64,000 nt of DNA, from assembly GCA_964503335.1 (NCBI GenBank), contig CAZCZZ010000003.1:55224-119223 (forward strand). The letters run 5' to 3'. A program made the translations under genes and the position numbers. The stretch is from CAZCZZ01 sp964503335 (lineage in GTDB: Bacteria; Verrucomicrobiota; Kiritimatiellia; CAIVKH01). Numbering within the stretch: the first letter of the stretch is position 1; every line of letters begins with the position of its first letter. Positions 52,850 through 62,630 of the stretch are shown one piece after another. The notes under the pieces are model-generated. The model was not told where the DNA came from. It made no database searches and was given only the letters and a program-made list of their open reading frames with translations.

Positions 52850-54858
52850 AAGCGAAGGAACGCATTGAGCAACTCCGCCGCGAGCTGCGGCGCCACAACC
52901 ATCTCTACTACGCCGAGGCGCGTCCCGAGATCTCCGACCGCGAGTACGATCGCCTGTACCGCGAACTGGTGGACCTCGAAAAGGCGCATCCCGACCTGAT
53001 CACGCCCGACTCCCCGACGCAGCGCGTCAGCGGCGAGCCCCTGAAGGAGTTCAAGAGCGTCAAGCACGCCGTTCCAATGATGTCGCTCGATAACACCTAC
53101 GACTACGACGAGCTCCGCGAGTTCGACCAGCGCGTCCGCAAGCTGCTCGCTTCCGAGAATGTGGTCTATCTCCTGGAACCCAAGATCGATGGCGTCTCGA
53201 TCAGCGTCCGCTACGAGAACGGCAAGCTCGTTCGCGCGGCGACGCGGGGCGATGGGACCACGGGCGACGACATCACGGCCAACGTCCGCACGATCAAGTC
53301 CGTCCCGCTCCAGCTGAGTATCCCAACGCCACCGCCCGTCCTCGAAGTCCGCGGCGAAGCCTTCATGACAATCGAAGGCTTCAAGAAGCTGAATGCCCTC
53401 CGCGTGGAGAAAGGTGAGGAAGCGTTTGCCAATCCCAGGAATTCTGCCGCAGGTTCCCTGAAGCAACTCGACGCGCGCCTCGTGGCAGAACGACCGCTGG
53501 GCGCGGTCTTCTATGCGCTGGGCGAAATGGATGGATTCAAGAGCCCGTCGCAGGAATCAACGCTCAAGACCTTCAGGGAAATCGGCCTCCCCACCCCGCA
53601 ATTCTGGTGGGTCTCCAAAGGCATCGACGACGTCATCCGCCACGCCGAAGAACTCCAGTCGAAAGAAGGCCAGCTTCCCTATGAAATCGATGGCGCGGTC
53701 GTGAAGGTCAACGACTACAGCCTCTGGCCCCGCCTCGGCTACACGGCCAAAGCGCCCCGATTCGCCATCGCGTTCAAATACTCGCACGAACAGGCGGAAA
53801 CCGTTCTAAAGGACATCACCATTCAGGTTGGTCGGACTGGCGTCCTCACGCCTGTCGCCGAGCTCGAACCCGTGTTTCTGGCCGGATCCACGATCGCCCG
53901 CGCGACGTTGCACAACGAGGAAGAGATCAAGCGCAAGGACATACGCGTCGGCGACACCGTGATCATCGAGAAGGCCGGCGAGGTCATTCCCGCCGTCGTC
54001 AGCGTAGTCGTCGCGAAACGATCGAAGTCGTCCAAGGCATTCGATCTCGCGAAGCATATCAAAGGCGCATGCCCGTCCTGCGGCGGTCCCATTCATCGCG
54101 ACCCGGAATTCGTCGCATGGCGCTGCGAGAACATCTCCTGCCCCGCCCAGCTCAAGCGCACGATCGGACACTTCGCCGGACGCAACGCCATGGATATCGA
54201 GAATCTCGGCGAGGCGCTCATCGAACAGCTCGTCGACAAGAAGCTCGTTCACGATGTGGCTGATCTCTATTCGCTGAAGGTCGAGCCGCTTTCGGAACTC
54301 GAACGCATGGCGGAGAAGTCAGCAAAGAACATCGTTGAAGGCATCGAAGCCAGCAAACACCGCGAGCTCTGGCGCCTGATCCACGGACTCGGCGTTCCGC
54401 ATGTCGGTGAAGGCGCCGCAAGGAAACTCGCGGACCACTTCCTCAGTATAGACGCATTGATGAACGCATCACAGGAGGACCTGACTCGCGCGCGCGACGT
54501 CGGCGACATCATGGCCGAGAGCATCCATGACTTCTTCCACAACGCGAAGAACATTGCCCTGCTGGAGAAACTCAAGAAGGCCGGCGTGACGATGAAGCAG
54601 GATGCGCCCTCCGCCGTGGCGGCGGGTGGTCCCTTCGCCAACAGAACTGTCGTCGTCACCGGGACGCTCAGCGCCATGTCACGAGAGGAAGCCAAGGAAG
54701 CGCTTCGCATGAAGGGCGCGACCGTGACGGACAGCGTCAGCAAGAAAACAGACTTCCTCGTCGTCGGCGAAGATGCCGGATCCAAGCTCGCGAAGGCCGA
54801 GAAGCTCGGCGTGCGAACACTCGACGAAGCCGCGTTTCTTGCTATGCTTCGCGAGTAA
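52846..54858 (+). CDS. ligA: NAD-dependent DNA ligase
   Basis: 670 residues, complete LigA. An Ia domain is followed by the adenylated lysine in LEPKIDGVSIS (Lys113), RGDGTTGDDIT, and RNSAAGSLKQLD. The OB fold is followed by a C4 zinc finger (CPSCGG...CENISCPAQ), HhH repeats and a C-terminal BRCT domain (FANRTVVVTGTLSAMSREEA). It seals nicks in replication and repair using NAD+. ATGA overlap with the VanZ-like gene. Confidence 0.97.
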   Translation: MKAKERIEQLRRELRRHNHLYYAEARPEISDREYDRLYRELVDLEKAHPDLITPDSPTQRVSGEPLKEFKSVKHAVPMMSLDNTYDYDELREFDQRVRKLLASENVVYLLEPKIDGVSISVRYENGKLVRAATRGDGTTGDDITANVRTIKSVPLQLSIPTPPPVLEVRGEAFMTIEGFKKLNALRVEKGEEAFANPRNSAAGSLKQLDARLVAERPLGAVFYALGEMDGFKSPSQESTLKTFREIGLPTPQFWWVSKGIDDVIRHAEELQSKEGQLPYEIDGAVVKVNDYSLWPRLGYTAKAPRFAIAFKYSHEQAETVLKDITIQVGRTGVLTPVAELEPVFLAGSTIARATLHNEEEIKRKDIRVGDTVIIEKAGEVIPAVVSVVVAKRSKSSKAFDLAKHIKGACPSCGGPIHRDPEFVAWRCENISCPAQLKRTIGHFAGRNAMDIENLGEALIEQLVDKKLVHDVADLYSLKVEPLSELERMAEKSAKNIVEGIEASKHRELWRLIHGLGVPHVGEGAARKLADHFLSIDALMNASQEDLTRARDVGDIMAESIHDFFHNAKNIALLEKLKKAGVTMKQDAPSAVAAGGPFANRTVVVTGTLSAMSREEAKEALRMKGATVTDSVSKKTDFLVVGEDAGSKLAKAEKLGVRTLDEAAFLAMLRE

Positions 54859-54869
54859 GGAGAACGCAC

Positions 54870-55061
54870 ATGGGATTCCTCGCTCGCCTTTCCGCCGCCA
54901 TCGGCGTCGCCATCGCCTTGCTCGGTATTGTCGGACGATTCAAGGGACCACCGACGGTCTCCTTCTATGGCGACCAGTTCGCCGCCTCCTCCGTCCTTCT
55001 CACCGCCAACACGTTCCTTCTCCTGGCTGTCTTCGCCGCGCTGGCGCATCGACGCAACTAG
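54870..55061 (+). CDS. Small two-helix membrane protein
   Basis: 63 residues with a strong ribosome site (AAGGAG, eight bases before ATG). Two hydrophobic helices (LSAAIGVAIALLGIVGRF and SVLLTANTFLLLAVFAALA). Unrecognised. It follows ligA by 11 bases and ends four bases into the lpxA stop on the other strand. Confidence 0.65.
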   Translation: MGFLARLSAAIGVAIALLGIVGRFKGPPTVSFYGDQFAASSVLLTANTFLLLAVFAALAHRRN

Positions 55062-55804
55062 CTTCGCTCGTCTATTTCCTCGCCGACGAACGCGCAGATG
55101 CCGCGTTCAGACTTCTCCACAAACTGCCACAGCTCGCTGGCCGGACCCGTCGGGAATTCCGCTTTCATCCGATCCACGGCCTGCGAACGATTGAGTCCTG
55201 AACAAAACAGCACTTTGAATGCGCTCCGGATCGCAGTGCGATCGCCAGGCGAGATGCCGGCGCGCTTCATGCCTACGATGTTGAGTCCCGCAATCGTGCT
55301 GATGGTCGCGGACCGGGTAGAACAAAACGGTGGAACATCCATCGCCACGGCCGACAACCCCGCGATCATCGCCAGCCGGCCGATCTGCACAAACTGGTGT
55401 ACGGCCGCATTCCCGCCGAAGAACGCACCGTCGCCCGCCTTCACATAGCCCGCGAGCGGAACACTGTTCGCGATGATCACCTTGTTCCCGATCACCACGT
55501 TGTGCGCGAGGTGACTGTACGCCATGAGGTAGCAACCGTCGCCCATGACCGTCGACGTACCCTCCTTCGTGCCGCGGTTGATCGTGACGTATTCGCGGAT
55601 GACACAATCCGAGCCGATGCGAACGAAGCTCTCCACACCCTTGAACGCAAGGTCCTGCGGCTCCCCGCCGATGACCGCCCCGGCGTGAATTTTCGTGCGG
55701 TCGCCGATATCAACATGTTTGAAGATGACTACGTTCGGGCCGATTTCGACATCGGCGCCGATGCGCGCCCCCTCTTCAATCCATGCGCTCGGATGAATCT
55801 TCAC
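55058..55804 (-). CDS. lpxA: UDP-N-acetylglucosamine O-acyltransferase
   Basis: 248 residues. Left-handed beta-helix hexapeptides begin at WIEEGARIGADVEIGPNVVI. GGEPQDLAFKG, REYVTINRGT and the catalytic-His region AYSHLAHNVVIGNKVIIAN are LpxA signatures, as is GGNAAVHQFVQIGRLAMI. LpxA performs the first step of lipid A synthesis. It follows radC with an ATGA overlap. Confidence 0.95.
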   Translation of the reverse strand: MKIHPSAWIEEGARIGADVEIGPNVVIFKHVDIGDRTKIHAGAVIGGEPQDLAFKGVESFVRIGSDCVIREYVTINRGTKEGTSTVMGDGCYLMAYSHLAHNVVIGNKVIIANSVPLAGYVKAGDGAFFGGNAAVHQFVQIGRLAMIAGLSAVAMDVPPFCSTRSATISTIAGLNIVGMKRAGISPGDRTAIRSAFKVLFCSGLNRSQAVDRMKAEFPTGPASELWQFVEKSERGICAFVGEEIDERS

Positions 55805-56565
55805 CGACCGAACTCCACAAGTCCGCTCTCCCGCAGGCTCAGGAAATCCTTCGCCTGACCCTCAACGCGTCGGCCAAGGATCACATGGTCCAGCACGTCG
55901 ATCTCCATGATGCGTCCCACTTCGACGAGCTTCCGCGTCAGCCGGATATCCTCGTTCGACGGCGTGGGATCGCCCGACGGATGATTGTGCGCTATGACAA
56001 TCGCCGCGCTGCAGGCACGGATGGCCTCACGGAAGACTTCGCGCGGGTGAACGAGGCACGCATCGAGGATGCCTTTTGAGATCTCAATCGGAGGGCGACG
56101 AAGACGATGCTTCACATCCAACGCAAACATCCAGAACGACTCCTGATCAGCGTCCGGAACGTGGCGGCGAAAGAGTCGCGCTGCCTCTTCGGGCGTGCGG
56201 ACACTCACCGGTGCGGGATCGGAATGCGTCGCGTAACGACGGGCGAGTTCAAGCGATGCCTCGATGATTTGTGCTTTCACGCGTCCCATGCCGTGAATCG
56301 CCGCAAGGTCGTCCGCTTTCGCCCGGGCCAGTGAGCTGATCGAGCCGTATTCGGCAAGGAGCTTGTCGGCGAGATCGACGACGCTCGTGCCGCGCACGCC
56401 GCTGCGGAGGAGAATGGCGAGCAGCGTGCGGTCGCTGACGTTTGCCGCGCCATCACGGTCGAACATTTCGCGCGGACGTTCCGCTGCGGGCAAGTCCTGC
56501 ATGCGGCGGGGCGAGATCGTGTAGAGGATTTCTGTCTTGGGTTGGTCGTCGACAACGCTGCTCAC
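55801..56565 (-). CDS. radC: RadC family JAB1/MPN protein
   Basis: 254 residues. An N-terminal UPF0758 HhH-like helical part (SDRTLLAILLRSGVRG) leads to the JAMM zinc motif HNHPSGDPTPSNED. ILDACLVHPREVFREAI is characteristic. The molecular function of RadC is still not firmly known; the original repair assignment is doubtful. Both neighbours overlap by four bases (hflX, lpxA). Confidence 0.94.
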   Translation of the reverse strand: MSSVVDDQPKTEILYTISPRRMQDLPAAERPREMFDRDGAANVSDRTLLAILLRSGVRGTSVVDLADKLLAEYGSISSLARAKADDLAAIHGMGRVKAQIIEASLELARRYATHSDPAPVSVRTPEEAARLFRRHVPDADQESFWMFALDVKHRLRRPPIEISKGILDACLVHPREVFREAIRACSAAIVIAHNHPSGDPTPSNEDIRLTRKLVEVGRIMEIDVLDHVILGRRVEGQAKDFLSLRESGLVEFGR

Positions 56566-57881
56566 GGGGTCTCCTCAAAGACCTCTTCTTTTGCCATGTG
56601 AGTTCCCGCGACGCAATACTGCGCACACGCCCCGAACAACCGCTCCGGCACCGACGCATCCATCAGCACGTCGTCATCGCCGTACTCCTCCGAAAAGATG
56701 GAGGCACCCGTGCGCAGCGCCGAGATCAGCCGTCCCTCTTTCATCGGAATGCGCAGCGTGACGCGGCGTCCGCGATGGCGCAGCAAGTCGGCCAGCGCAT
56801 TGGCGAGCGACTCCAGCCCGATGCCCTTCAGCGCCGAGACCGAGACACAGGGCGCAAGCCGCTTTTCAATCCGGGCCCGCTGCAGATCCGCTTCCGGCAA
56901 CTCGATTTTGTTGAGGACGTTCAGCACGGGTTTGTCGCCCACGCCGAGATCCTGCAGCACGCGCACCACCGCATCGATCTGCTTGTCGACCGCAGGATGT
57001 GACGCATCAATCACGTGGATCAACAAATCCGCCTCGATCACTTCTTCCAACGTGGCCTTGAACGATTCCACCAGGTCATGCGGAAGTTTCCGGATGAAGC
57101 CCACGGTGTCCGTGATCAGCGCCGGCTGATGGTTCGGGAGCTTGAGTTGCCGCGTGGTCGGGTCGAGCGTGGCGAAGAGTTGATTCTCCGCCAGCACACC
57201 GGCGCCGGTCATCGCATTGAGCAGGGTGGACTTGCCGGCGTTCGTGTAGCCGACGATGGAGATCAGCGCCCAGCCGTGGCGGCGACGACCGCGACGTTGC
57301 TCGGCGCGATGCGTGCGAACCTGGTTGAGGTCGCGCTTGTATTTCACGATCCGGTCCAGAATGCGGCGACGATCGGACTCGAGCTGTGTTTCGCCGGGAC
57401 CGCGAAGACCGATACCGCCCTTCTGGCGTTCCAGGTGAGTCCACATGCGGATCAGTCGAGGGAGCAGGTACTCGAGCTGCGCGAGCTCGATCTGCATCCG
57501 GCCTTCGCTCGTGCGCGCGTGTTGGGCGAAGATGTCGAGAATGAGCTGGGTGCGATCCAGGACCTTTACGCCGACGATCTCCTCGACGTTGCGGCCCTGC
57601 GCCGGCGAGAGATCGTCGTCGAACACGAGGAGGTTCGCCTCGTGCTGTTTGATAAGTTCCGCGATCTCGGTCGCCTTGCCTTTGCCGATATAGGTCGCCG
57701 GGTTGGGTCGCGGCATCCTGCAGATGACGCGTTCGGCGACTTCGGCTCCCGACGTGATGCAAAGCTGCGCCAACTCGTCGAGGGATTCCTTGGCTTCCCA
57801 GGCCTGGTCGCGGCCCTTCTGGACCCCGACGATCACCGCGCGTTCCGGCACGGGTTCAGATGAGTATGTTTTGTGTCCCAT
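56562..57881 (-). CDS. hflX: GTPase HflX
   Basis: 439 residues from the ATG at 57881 (CAGGAAC just before). An N-terminal HflX domain has ITSGAEVAERVICRMPRPNP, then GKGKATEIAELI and the linker with QKGGIGLRGPGETQLE. The G domain shows GYTNAGKSTLLNAMTGAG, DPTTRQLKL, DTVGFIRKLPHDLVESF and NKIEL. HflX splits stalled ribosomes. Starts 26 bases inside the miaA end. Confidence 0.95.
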   Translation of the reverse strand: MGHKTYSSEPVPERAVIVGVQKGRDQAWEAKESLDELAQLCITSGAEVAERVICRMPRPNPATYIGKGKATEIAELIKQHEANLLVFDDDLSPAQGRNVEEIVGVKVLDRTQLILDIFAQHARTSEGRMQIELAQLEYLLPRLIRMWTHLERQKGGIGLRGPGETQLESDRRRILDRIVKYKRDLNQVRTHRAEQRRGRRRHGWALISIVGYTNAGKSTLLNAMTGAGVLAENQLFATLDPTTRQLKLPNHQPALITDTVGFIRKLPHDLVESFKATLEEVIEADLLIHVIDASHPAVDKQIDAVVRVLQDLGVGDKPVLNVLNKIELPEADLQRARIEKRLAPCVSVSALKGIGLESLANALADLLRHRGRRVTLRIPMKEGRLISALRTGASIFSEEYGDDDVLMDASVPERLFGACAQYCVAGTHMAKEEVFEETP

Positions 57882-58779
57882 GTTCCTGCATTTTCGCCCA
57901 GACGGCCCGGGCCACTTCGACGGGCTTCGCCCCGTCATCCACGTCCACCCACTTCGTCATCAACTGGTGCCGGAACCATGTCATCTGCCGCTTCGCCAAC
58001 TGGCGCGTCCTCGCACAGATCCGGCTTCTCGCTTCCTTCACGCTCGCCGCACCATCCAGCACGGCCCACGCTTCTTCGTAACCGATCGCCTTCGTCGCCG
58101 TGGCAGACAGCGCAGGATGCATTTCGCGAAGGCGACGCGCTTCATCCAGCAGGCCATTTTCGAGCATCCGGTCGACACGCTGCTCGATGCGCGCCTTGAG
58201 TGTATCCGATGCCAGCCGTAACCCAATGACGATATGTGGAGGTCTTTCCTTCCAGCCGCGGGAAGGAATGCGCCCGGACCATGCGTGTTCCAGGGCGCGA
58301 ATCAACCGGTGCGGATTCTGCGGGTCGCTTAGCTGGCTGAACGTCTCCGGCGACACCTTGCGCAATTCATCGCGAAGCACTGCCGGCCCGTCCGCCGCCA
58401 GCATCGCCTCGGCGCGCGCGCGCATCTCGGCGTCCGGCGGCACAACGTCCTCCAAGCCATCGAGCAGGCAGCGGACATACAACCCGGTTCCACCGGTTAC
58501 CAGCACAGGCCCACCCCACCCGTTCGCCTGCTCCGCGGTCCTGCGCAGGTAGAGGGCGACGTTGAAGTCCTCGGAGGGCTCCGCGAGATCGATTCCCGCG
58601 TAGGTCACGCCTTCACGCTCCGCCATCCCGGGCTTCGCCGTCCCGATATCCATGCCGCGATACACAAGCATGGAATCAGCAGAGATAACCGGAAGATTGT
58701 GCTGGCGCGCCAGGATATGTGCGACGGCAGTTTTGCCGGCCGCGGTGGGTCCCACGAGGACGTATCCTTGGATGGACAT
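57856..58779 (-). CDS. miaA: tRNA dimethylallyltransferase
   Basis: 307 residues. The P-loop is VGPTAAGKTAVA, followed by SADSMLVYRGMDIGTAKP, GGTGLYVRCLLDGL and TRQLAKRQMTWFRHQ. MiaA makes i6A37 in tRNAs reading UNN codons. It lies three bases after lspA and overlaps hflX. Confidence 0.96.
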   Translation of the reverse strand: MSIQGYVLVGPTAAGKTAVAHILARQHNLPVISADSMLVYRGMDIGTAKPGMAEREGVTYAGIDLAEPSEDFNVALYLRRTAEQANGWGGPVLVTGGTGLYVRCLLDGLEDVVPPDAEMRARAEAMLAADGPAVLRDELRKVSPETFSQLSDPQNPHRLIRALEHAWSGRIPSRGWKERPPHIVIGLRLASDTLKARIEQRVDRMLENGLLDEARRLREMHPALSATATKAIGYEEAWAVLDGAASVKEARSRICARTRQLAKRQMTWFRHQLMTKWVDVDDGAKPVEVARAVWAKMQEHGTQNILI

Positions 58780-58782
58780 GGA

Positions 58783-59310
58783 TTAGGAGGATGCCGGCGG
58801 TTCGTCGGATACCGACTTGGTCGCGGTGTCTTGCGTCGACATGCCCGTCTGCTCGTGTAGCGGATGGGAGTTCATCCAAAGCGTGGATAGGACGTAGATC
58901 CCGACCCCGGTGCAGATGCCCGCGTCGGCGATATTGAATGATGGCCAGTGCCAGTCGCCCCAGTAGAAATCGAGAAAGTCGGTGACCCAGCCCAGCCGGA
59001 TGCGATCCAGCAGGTTCCCGACGATTCCGCCGATCATCAAACCGAGCGCGAGACGATGATCCCACGTGTCACCGAGGAAGGACCTGCGGAAGATCAACAT
59101 GAAGCCGAGCATGATGATCGAGAGGATTGTGAGCCACGTGTTCTGTCCGCCCATCATGCCCCACGCCGCACCGGTATTGCGGACGTAGGTCAGGTTGAAG
59201 AATCCCTCGATGACGGGTCGCGCCTCACCGAGATAGAAATCGGCGCGAATCAGCTCCTTGGTCCATTGATCGGAGACGGCGATAAAGGCAGCAACAAGCA
59301 ATGGGAGCAT
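58783..59310 (-). CDS. lspA: Lipoprotein signal peptidase II
   Basis: 175 residues, four helices. Catalytic aspartates are in GNLLDRIRLGWVTDF and FNIADAGI. The N-terminal helix has DQWTKELI and YVRNTGAAWGM, both signatures. LspA cleaves prolipoprotein signals, consistent with the several lipoproteins in this window. The C-terminal 25 residues are a polar extension. Confidence 0.95.
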   Translation of the reverse strand: MLPLLVAAFIAVSDQWTKELIRADFYLGEARPVIEGFFNLTYVRNTGAAWGMMGGQNTWLTILSIIMLGFMLIFRRSFLGDTWDHRLALGLMIGGIVGNLLDRIRLGWVTDFLDFYWGDWHWPSFNIADAGICTGVGIYVLSTLWMNSHPLHEQTGMSTQDTATKSVSDEPPASS

Positions 59311-59333
59311 GATGTCCCGAAACCTCTTCTCGA

Positions 59334-59996
59334 CTACGTCGAGCTTTCGGTCTCAGCAGCCTGCTGGATGCTCACGCGCTTGAAGGGACGGAAACGCGGC
59401 TTGCCGCGTTCCAGTTCCGACTGCACGAGAACGGAATGCCGCGCGAACGGAAGCGCCTTGAGGCGCTCCTTCTCGATCGGCTTGCCGCTGATCTCGCAGA
59501 TGCCGTACGTGCCGAGGTCGATGCGGCGCAGCGCTTCGTCGATCTCGTAGAGGACGTCCTGCTCGCTCGTCAGAAGGTTGGCCGCGAACTCGCGGTCGAA
59601 ATTGTCCGTGCCCTGGTCGGCCATGTGATAGCTGTAGCTCGACAGGTCACCCGAGGAATCGCGGGCCGAGCGGTTCAGGTTGTCGTTCGCCAGGAACGAG
59701 ATTTCATCGACGATACGGTCACGCAGCTTGAGCAGCATGTCCTTATAGTCCTTCAGGTCTTTCGCAGGCAGCGGCTTGAACTTGGGCATGACATCGGGCG
59801 GCGTGAGGTCGATTTTCGAAGCGGAGCCAAGCGGTCGGCGTCCCGTGACGAGTCCCTTGGGCAGCGGAAGCTTTGCGGGGCTTTTTGCCTCTATAGCCTT
59901 GGCTTTCACGGGCTTGTGCGCCGGTTTCGCTTTGACGGCCGCCTTCTTCGTCGCCTTGGCAGCACTCTTGACCGGCTTCTTTGACTTTTGCGCCAT
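59334..59996 (-). CDS. DksA/TraR-like protein with lost zinc ligands and basic N-terminal tail
   Basis: 220 residues. Residues 1-48 are Lys/Ala/Pro-rich. Residues ~80-160 form the DksA-type coiled coil (LKDYKDMLLKLRDRIVDEIS...), and GTYGICEISGKPIEKERLK begins the zinc-finger region. Of the four usual Cys only Cys167 remains; the others are Ser170, Ser188 and Val191. DksA binds RNA polymerase with ppGpp; a Cys-less variant may still do so. A promoter-like pair lies 60 bases upstream. Confidence 0.82.
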   Translation of the reverse strand: MAQKSKKPVKSAAKATKKAAVKAKPAHKPVKAKAIEAKSPAKLPLPKGLVTGRRPLGSASKIDLTPPDVMPKFKPLPAKDLKDYKDMLLKLRDRIVDEISFLANDNLNRSARDSSGDLSSYSYHMADQGTDNFDREFAANLLTSEQDVLYEIDEALRRIDLGTYGICEISGKPIEKERLKALPFARHSVLVQSELERGKPRFRPFKRVSIQQAAETESST

Positions 59997-60055
59997 AGTT
60001 TTTACCTCAACCTATCGAGTCGATGAATATACCCAATTCTGCCGAAAGGGGCGCG

Positions 60056-60085
60056 TCAATAGCACTTTGTGTAACAAAATGTCAA
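60056..60085 (-). promoter_or_regulatory. Candidate sigma-70-type promoter for the DksA-like gene
   Basis: On the minus strand TTGACA (60085-60080) is followed after 18 bases by TATTGA (60061-60056). This lies about 60 bases before the ATG at 59996. The -35 is perfect, the -10 weak. Confidence 0.4.
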
Positions 60086-60099
60086 TCAGGAGTTGAGAA

Positions 60100-60798
60100 T
60101 TGGACAAAGGGCGAGCCGGACTGCTACGTTCGGACCAATCTATGGACAATCTTTCCATGTTCAATTTTGTGGACGCGATCGTGGGCGTCATCCTTCTTTT
60201 TGGCCTGCTCGGTGGTCTCAAGCGCGGGCTCTCCGGTGAATTATCACGGGTCATTATGTATGTCGTGGCAGGCTATGCAGCCTGGAAGTTTGCATCGCCC
60301 GCCGCAGACAAGCTCATGGAGAGCGCCTCGATGACAGTCGAGCGGGGCTACATCACCGCATTCATCGGCATCCTGATCGGCGCGTTTATCGTCATGTGGC
60401 TCGTCCGGGTCATCCTGCGCAACATCTTCGAATTCGCCTTCAAGGGTAAGATCGAACGCATCGGCGGTGCGCTTTGCGGACTCACCCGCGCGGCAATCTT
60501 CGCCTCCGTCCTCCTGATCATGGGCGGATTCATTCCCCAGGCGGAAATCAGGAACCTCGTCGCAGAAAAGTCCTTCTTCGGTCGCCTCGTCCAGGAACGC
60601 CTGACGCCCCTGCTCGATTCCATGCGCGACAAGATTCCGGGCCTGCCCTCGACAACCTCACCTTCGATCGCGGACGATGATACCGGGATGACCGGGGACG
60701 GCGAGCTCGGTGAGTACCAGGAGACGTACGACCAGCCTGCCATCGAGATCCAGGACGAGCCGGAGCCGGAAGGCGTCGTCGACCCGTTGTCGCCCTGA
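60100..60798 (+). CDS. CvpA-like membrane protein
   Basis: 232 residues from a TTG at 60100 that has AGGAG seven bases upstream; ATGs at 60142 and 60157 give a shorter, more family-typical start. Four helices: FVDAIVGVILLFGLLGGLKRGL, MYVVAGYAAW, FIGILIGAFIVMWLV and IFASVLLIMGGF. The C-terminal ~60 residues are acidic. CvpA-like proteins are inner-membrane, originally linked to colicin V export. Followed by dnaG. Confidence 0.8.
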   Translation: MDKGRAGLLRSDQSMDNLSMFNFVDAIVGVILLFGLLGGLKRGLSGELSRVIMYVVAGYAAWKFASPAADKLMESASMTVERGYITAFIGILIGAFIVMWLVRVILRNIFEFAFKGKIERIGGALCGLTRAAIFASVLLIMGGFIPQAEIRNLVAEKSFFGRLVQERLTPLLDSMRDKIPGLPSTTSPSIADDDTGMTGDGELGEYQETYDQPAIEIQDEPEPEGVVDPLSP

Positions 60799-60810
60799 TC
60801 AGGGGATGCC

Positions 60811-62619
60811 ATGGGCAAAATCATCCCGAAGCAGGTGCTGGAGCAAATCCGCAGCGCGAACGATATCGCCGACGTGCTCGGCGGTTACCTTCAACTGAAG
60901 AAGTCCGGCACGGGCTTCATGGCCCTCTGCCCCTTCCACAAGGAGAAGTCACCCTCCTTCCATATCAACCAGCAGCGACAGATATTCCACTGCTTCGGTT
61001 GCGGCGCGGGCGGCGACGTCTTCAAGTTCATCATGCAGCAGGAAGGCGTGGATTTCACCACGGCCGCAAAGATGCTCGCGCAGAAAGCCGGGATCCGGCT
61101 GGAGTTGGAGGAATCGGACGGCGCAAGCGGCGAAAGCAAGGAAGTCCTCTTCCGCATCCACGAGGAGGCCGCAAAATTCTACCACCGCATCCTGCTCGAT
61201 CATCCGTCGGCCGCCGACGCGCGGGCCTATCTCAAGAAACGCGATCTCGGCCCCGAGGTCATCGAGAGCTTCCAACTCGGCTTCGCGCCGAACAGGGCCG
61301 ATGCCATGACGCAATGGGCCAACGCGAATAACTTCACGATCGGACAGGTCGAAGCGGCGGGCCTGATCGCCCGCAGCGCCGAGCGGGGCGATCTCTACGA
61401 TCGCTTCCGCAGCCGGCTGATGTTTCCCGTGCGCGATGAGCTGGGACGCGTCATCGCGTTCAGCGGTCGCATCCTCGAAAATGACGACCGGGGGGCAAAG
61501 TACCTCAACAGCCCCGAAACACCGCTATTCCGCAAGAGTCGTGTGCTCTACGCCATGGACAAGGCCCGGAAGGCGATCCTCGAAAGCCGGACCGCCACGC
61601 TGTGCGAAGGACAGATCGACGTCATTCGCTGCCACATCGCAGGACTCAACACGACCGTCGCCGGACTCGGCACGGCGATCACCGAGGAACACGCTCGGCT
61701 CATCAAGCGCTACGCCGACTCGGTGGTGCTCGTCATGGACGCCGACACGGCCGGACAGAATTCCGCAATCCGCTCCGCCGAAATCTTTCTCGCGGCGGGT
61801 CTCACTGTGCGCGTCGTCTCGCTGCCCGAGGGCGAGGATCCCGACTCGTTGATCCGGAAAGGCGGCGCGCAGCCCCTGCTCGATCGCATCGCCCAGGCAC
61901 GTGGTGTCGTGGAGTTCCAGGTCGATGTACTGACGGGTCGCGAAGATGCCGGTGATGAAGCAGGCCGACTGCGCATCGCGAAGGCCGTGCTCGAAACGAT
62001 CGGCAAGGCGCCGACCGCTGTGCAGCGCGACCAGATGACGGCGGTCGCGGCCAAGGCGCTCGGATTTTCCGAAAGCGCGCTGCGAAGTGACCTCTCCAAT
62101 GTCATGCGCAAGACACAGGCGAGAAGTGATGCCGCGAGCAAGCCCGTCGAGAAACCGCCCGTCCGCGTTTCGCACCCGCACGAGGAAGTGGAAATCCTCC
62201 GGGTTCTCATTCACCACCCCGAGCAGCTTACGATGGCACGGGCGTATCTTTCGCCGGACCACTTTGCGTCCCCACCGTGTCGACAGCTCATCGAACACCT
62301 CTTGCACGAAGGCGCTGACGATCTCGTCTCGGCCATTCCCGCTGAAGACGATGAGTGTCAGCGACTGACCGCAGAAATCCTCGCCGGGCCATCCAAGGTC
62401 GGCGCCAGCGAGCGGCCCGTTGCACACGCCTTGCAGGATCTGATTCTCGGCATCCGCCGTCGCGACCTCGAACGCCGCCGCAAGTTGCATGAAGAGAAGC
62501 GCGCTGCAGCCACGGGCGATGCCTACGGCCAGCTTGATGCCGAACTCAAGCAAATGGTTCTCGACTTGCGTACGCTCCGCGAGGGGTGGGACAAAGCGCA
62601 ATGGATCATCGGATTGTAG
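60811..62619 (+). CDS. dnaG: DNA primase
   Basis: 602 residues. The CHC2 zinc finger (CPFHKEKSPSFHI...HCFGCGAGG) starts near residue 40; the Toprim domain follows with CEGQIDVIRCHIAGL and VVLVMDADTAGQNSA. The C-terminal DnaB-binding region is divergent. Primes replication forks. It lies 12 bases after cvpA and upstream of rpoD, the standard macromolecular-synthesis order. Confidence 0.96.
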   Translation: MGKIIPKQVLEQIRSANDIADVLGGYLQLKKSGTGFMALCPFHKEKSPSFHINQQRQIFHCFGCGAGGDVFKFIMQQEGVDFTTAAKMLAQKAGIRLELEESDGASGESKEVLFRIHEEAAKFYHRILLDHPSAADARAYLKKRDLGPEVIESFQLGFAPNRADAMTQWANANNFTIGQVEAAGLIARSAERGDLYDRFRSRLMFPVRDELGRVIAFSGRILENDDRGAKYLNSPETPLFRKSRVLYAMDKARKAILESRTATLCEGQIDVIRCHIAGLNTTVAGLGTAITEEHARLIKRYADSVVLVMDADTAGQNSAIRSAEIFLAAGLTVRVVSLPEGEDPDSLIRKGGAQPLLDRIAQARGVVEFQVDVLTGREDAGDEAGRLRIAKAVLETIGKAPTAVQRDQMTAVAAKALGFSESALRSDLSNVMRKTQARSDAASKPVEKPPVRVSHPHEEVEILRVLIHHPEQLTMARAYLSPDHFASPPCRQLIEHLLHEGADDLVSAIPAEDDECQRLTAEILAGPSKVGASERPVAHALQDLILGIRRRDLERRRKLHEEKRAAATGDAYGQLDAELKQMVLDLRTLREGWDKAQWIIGL

Positions 62620-62630
62620 TCAAATTTCGA

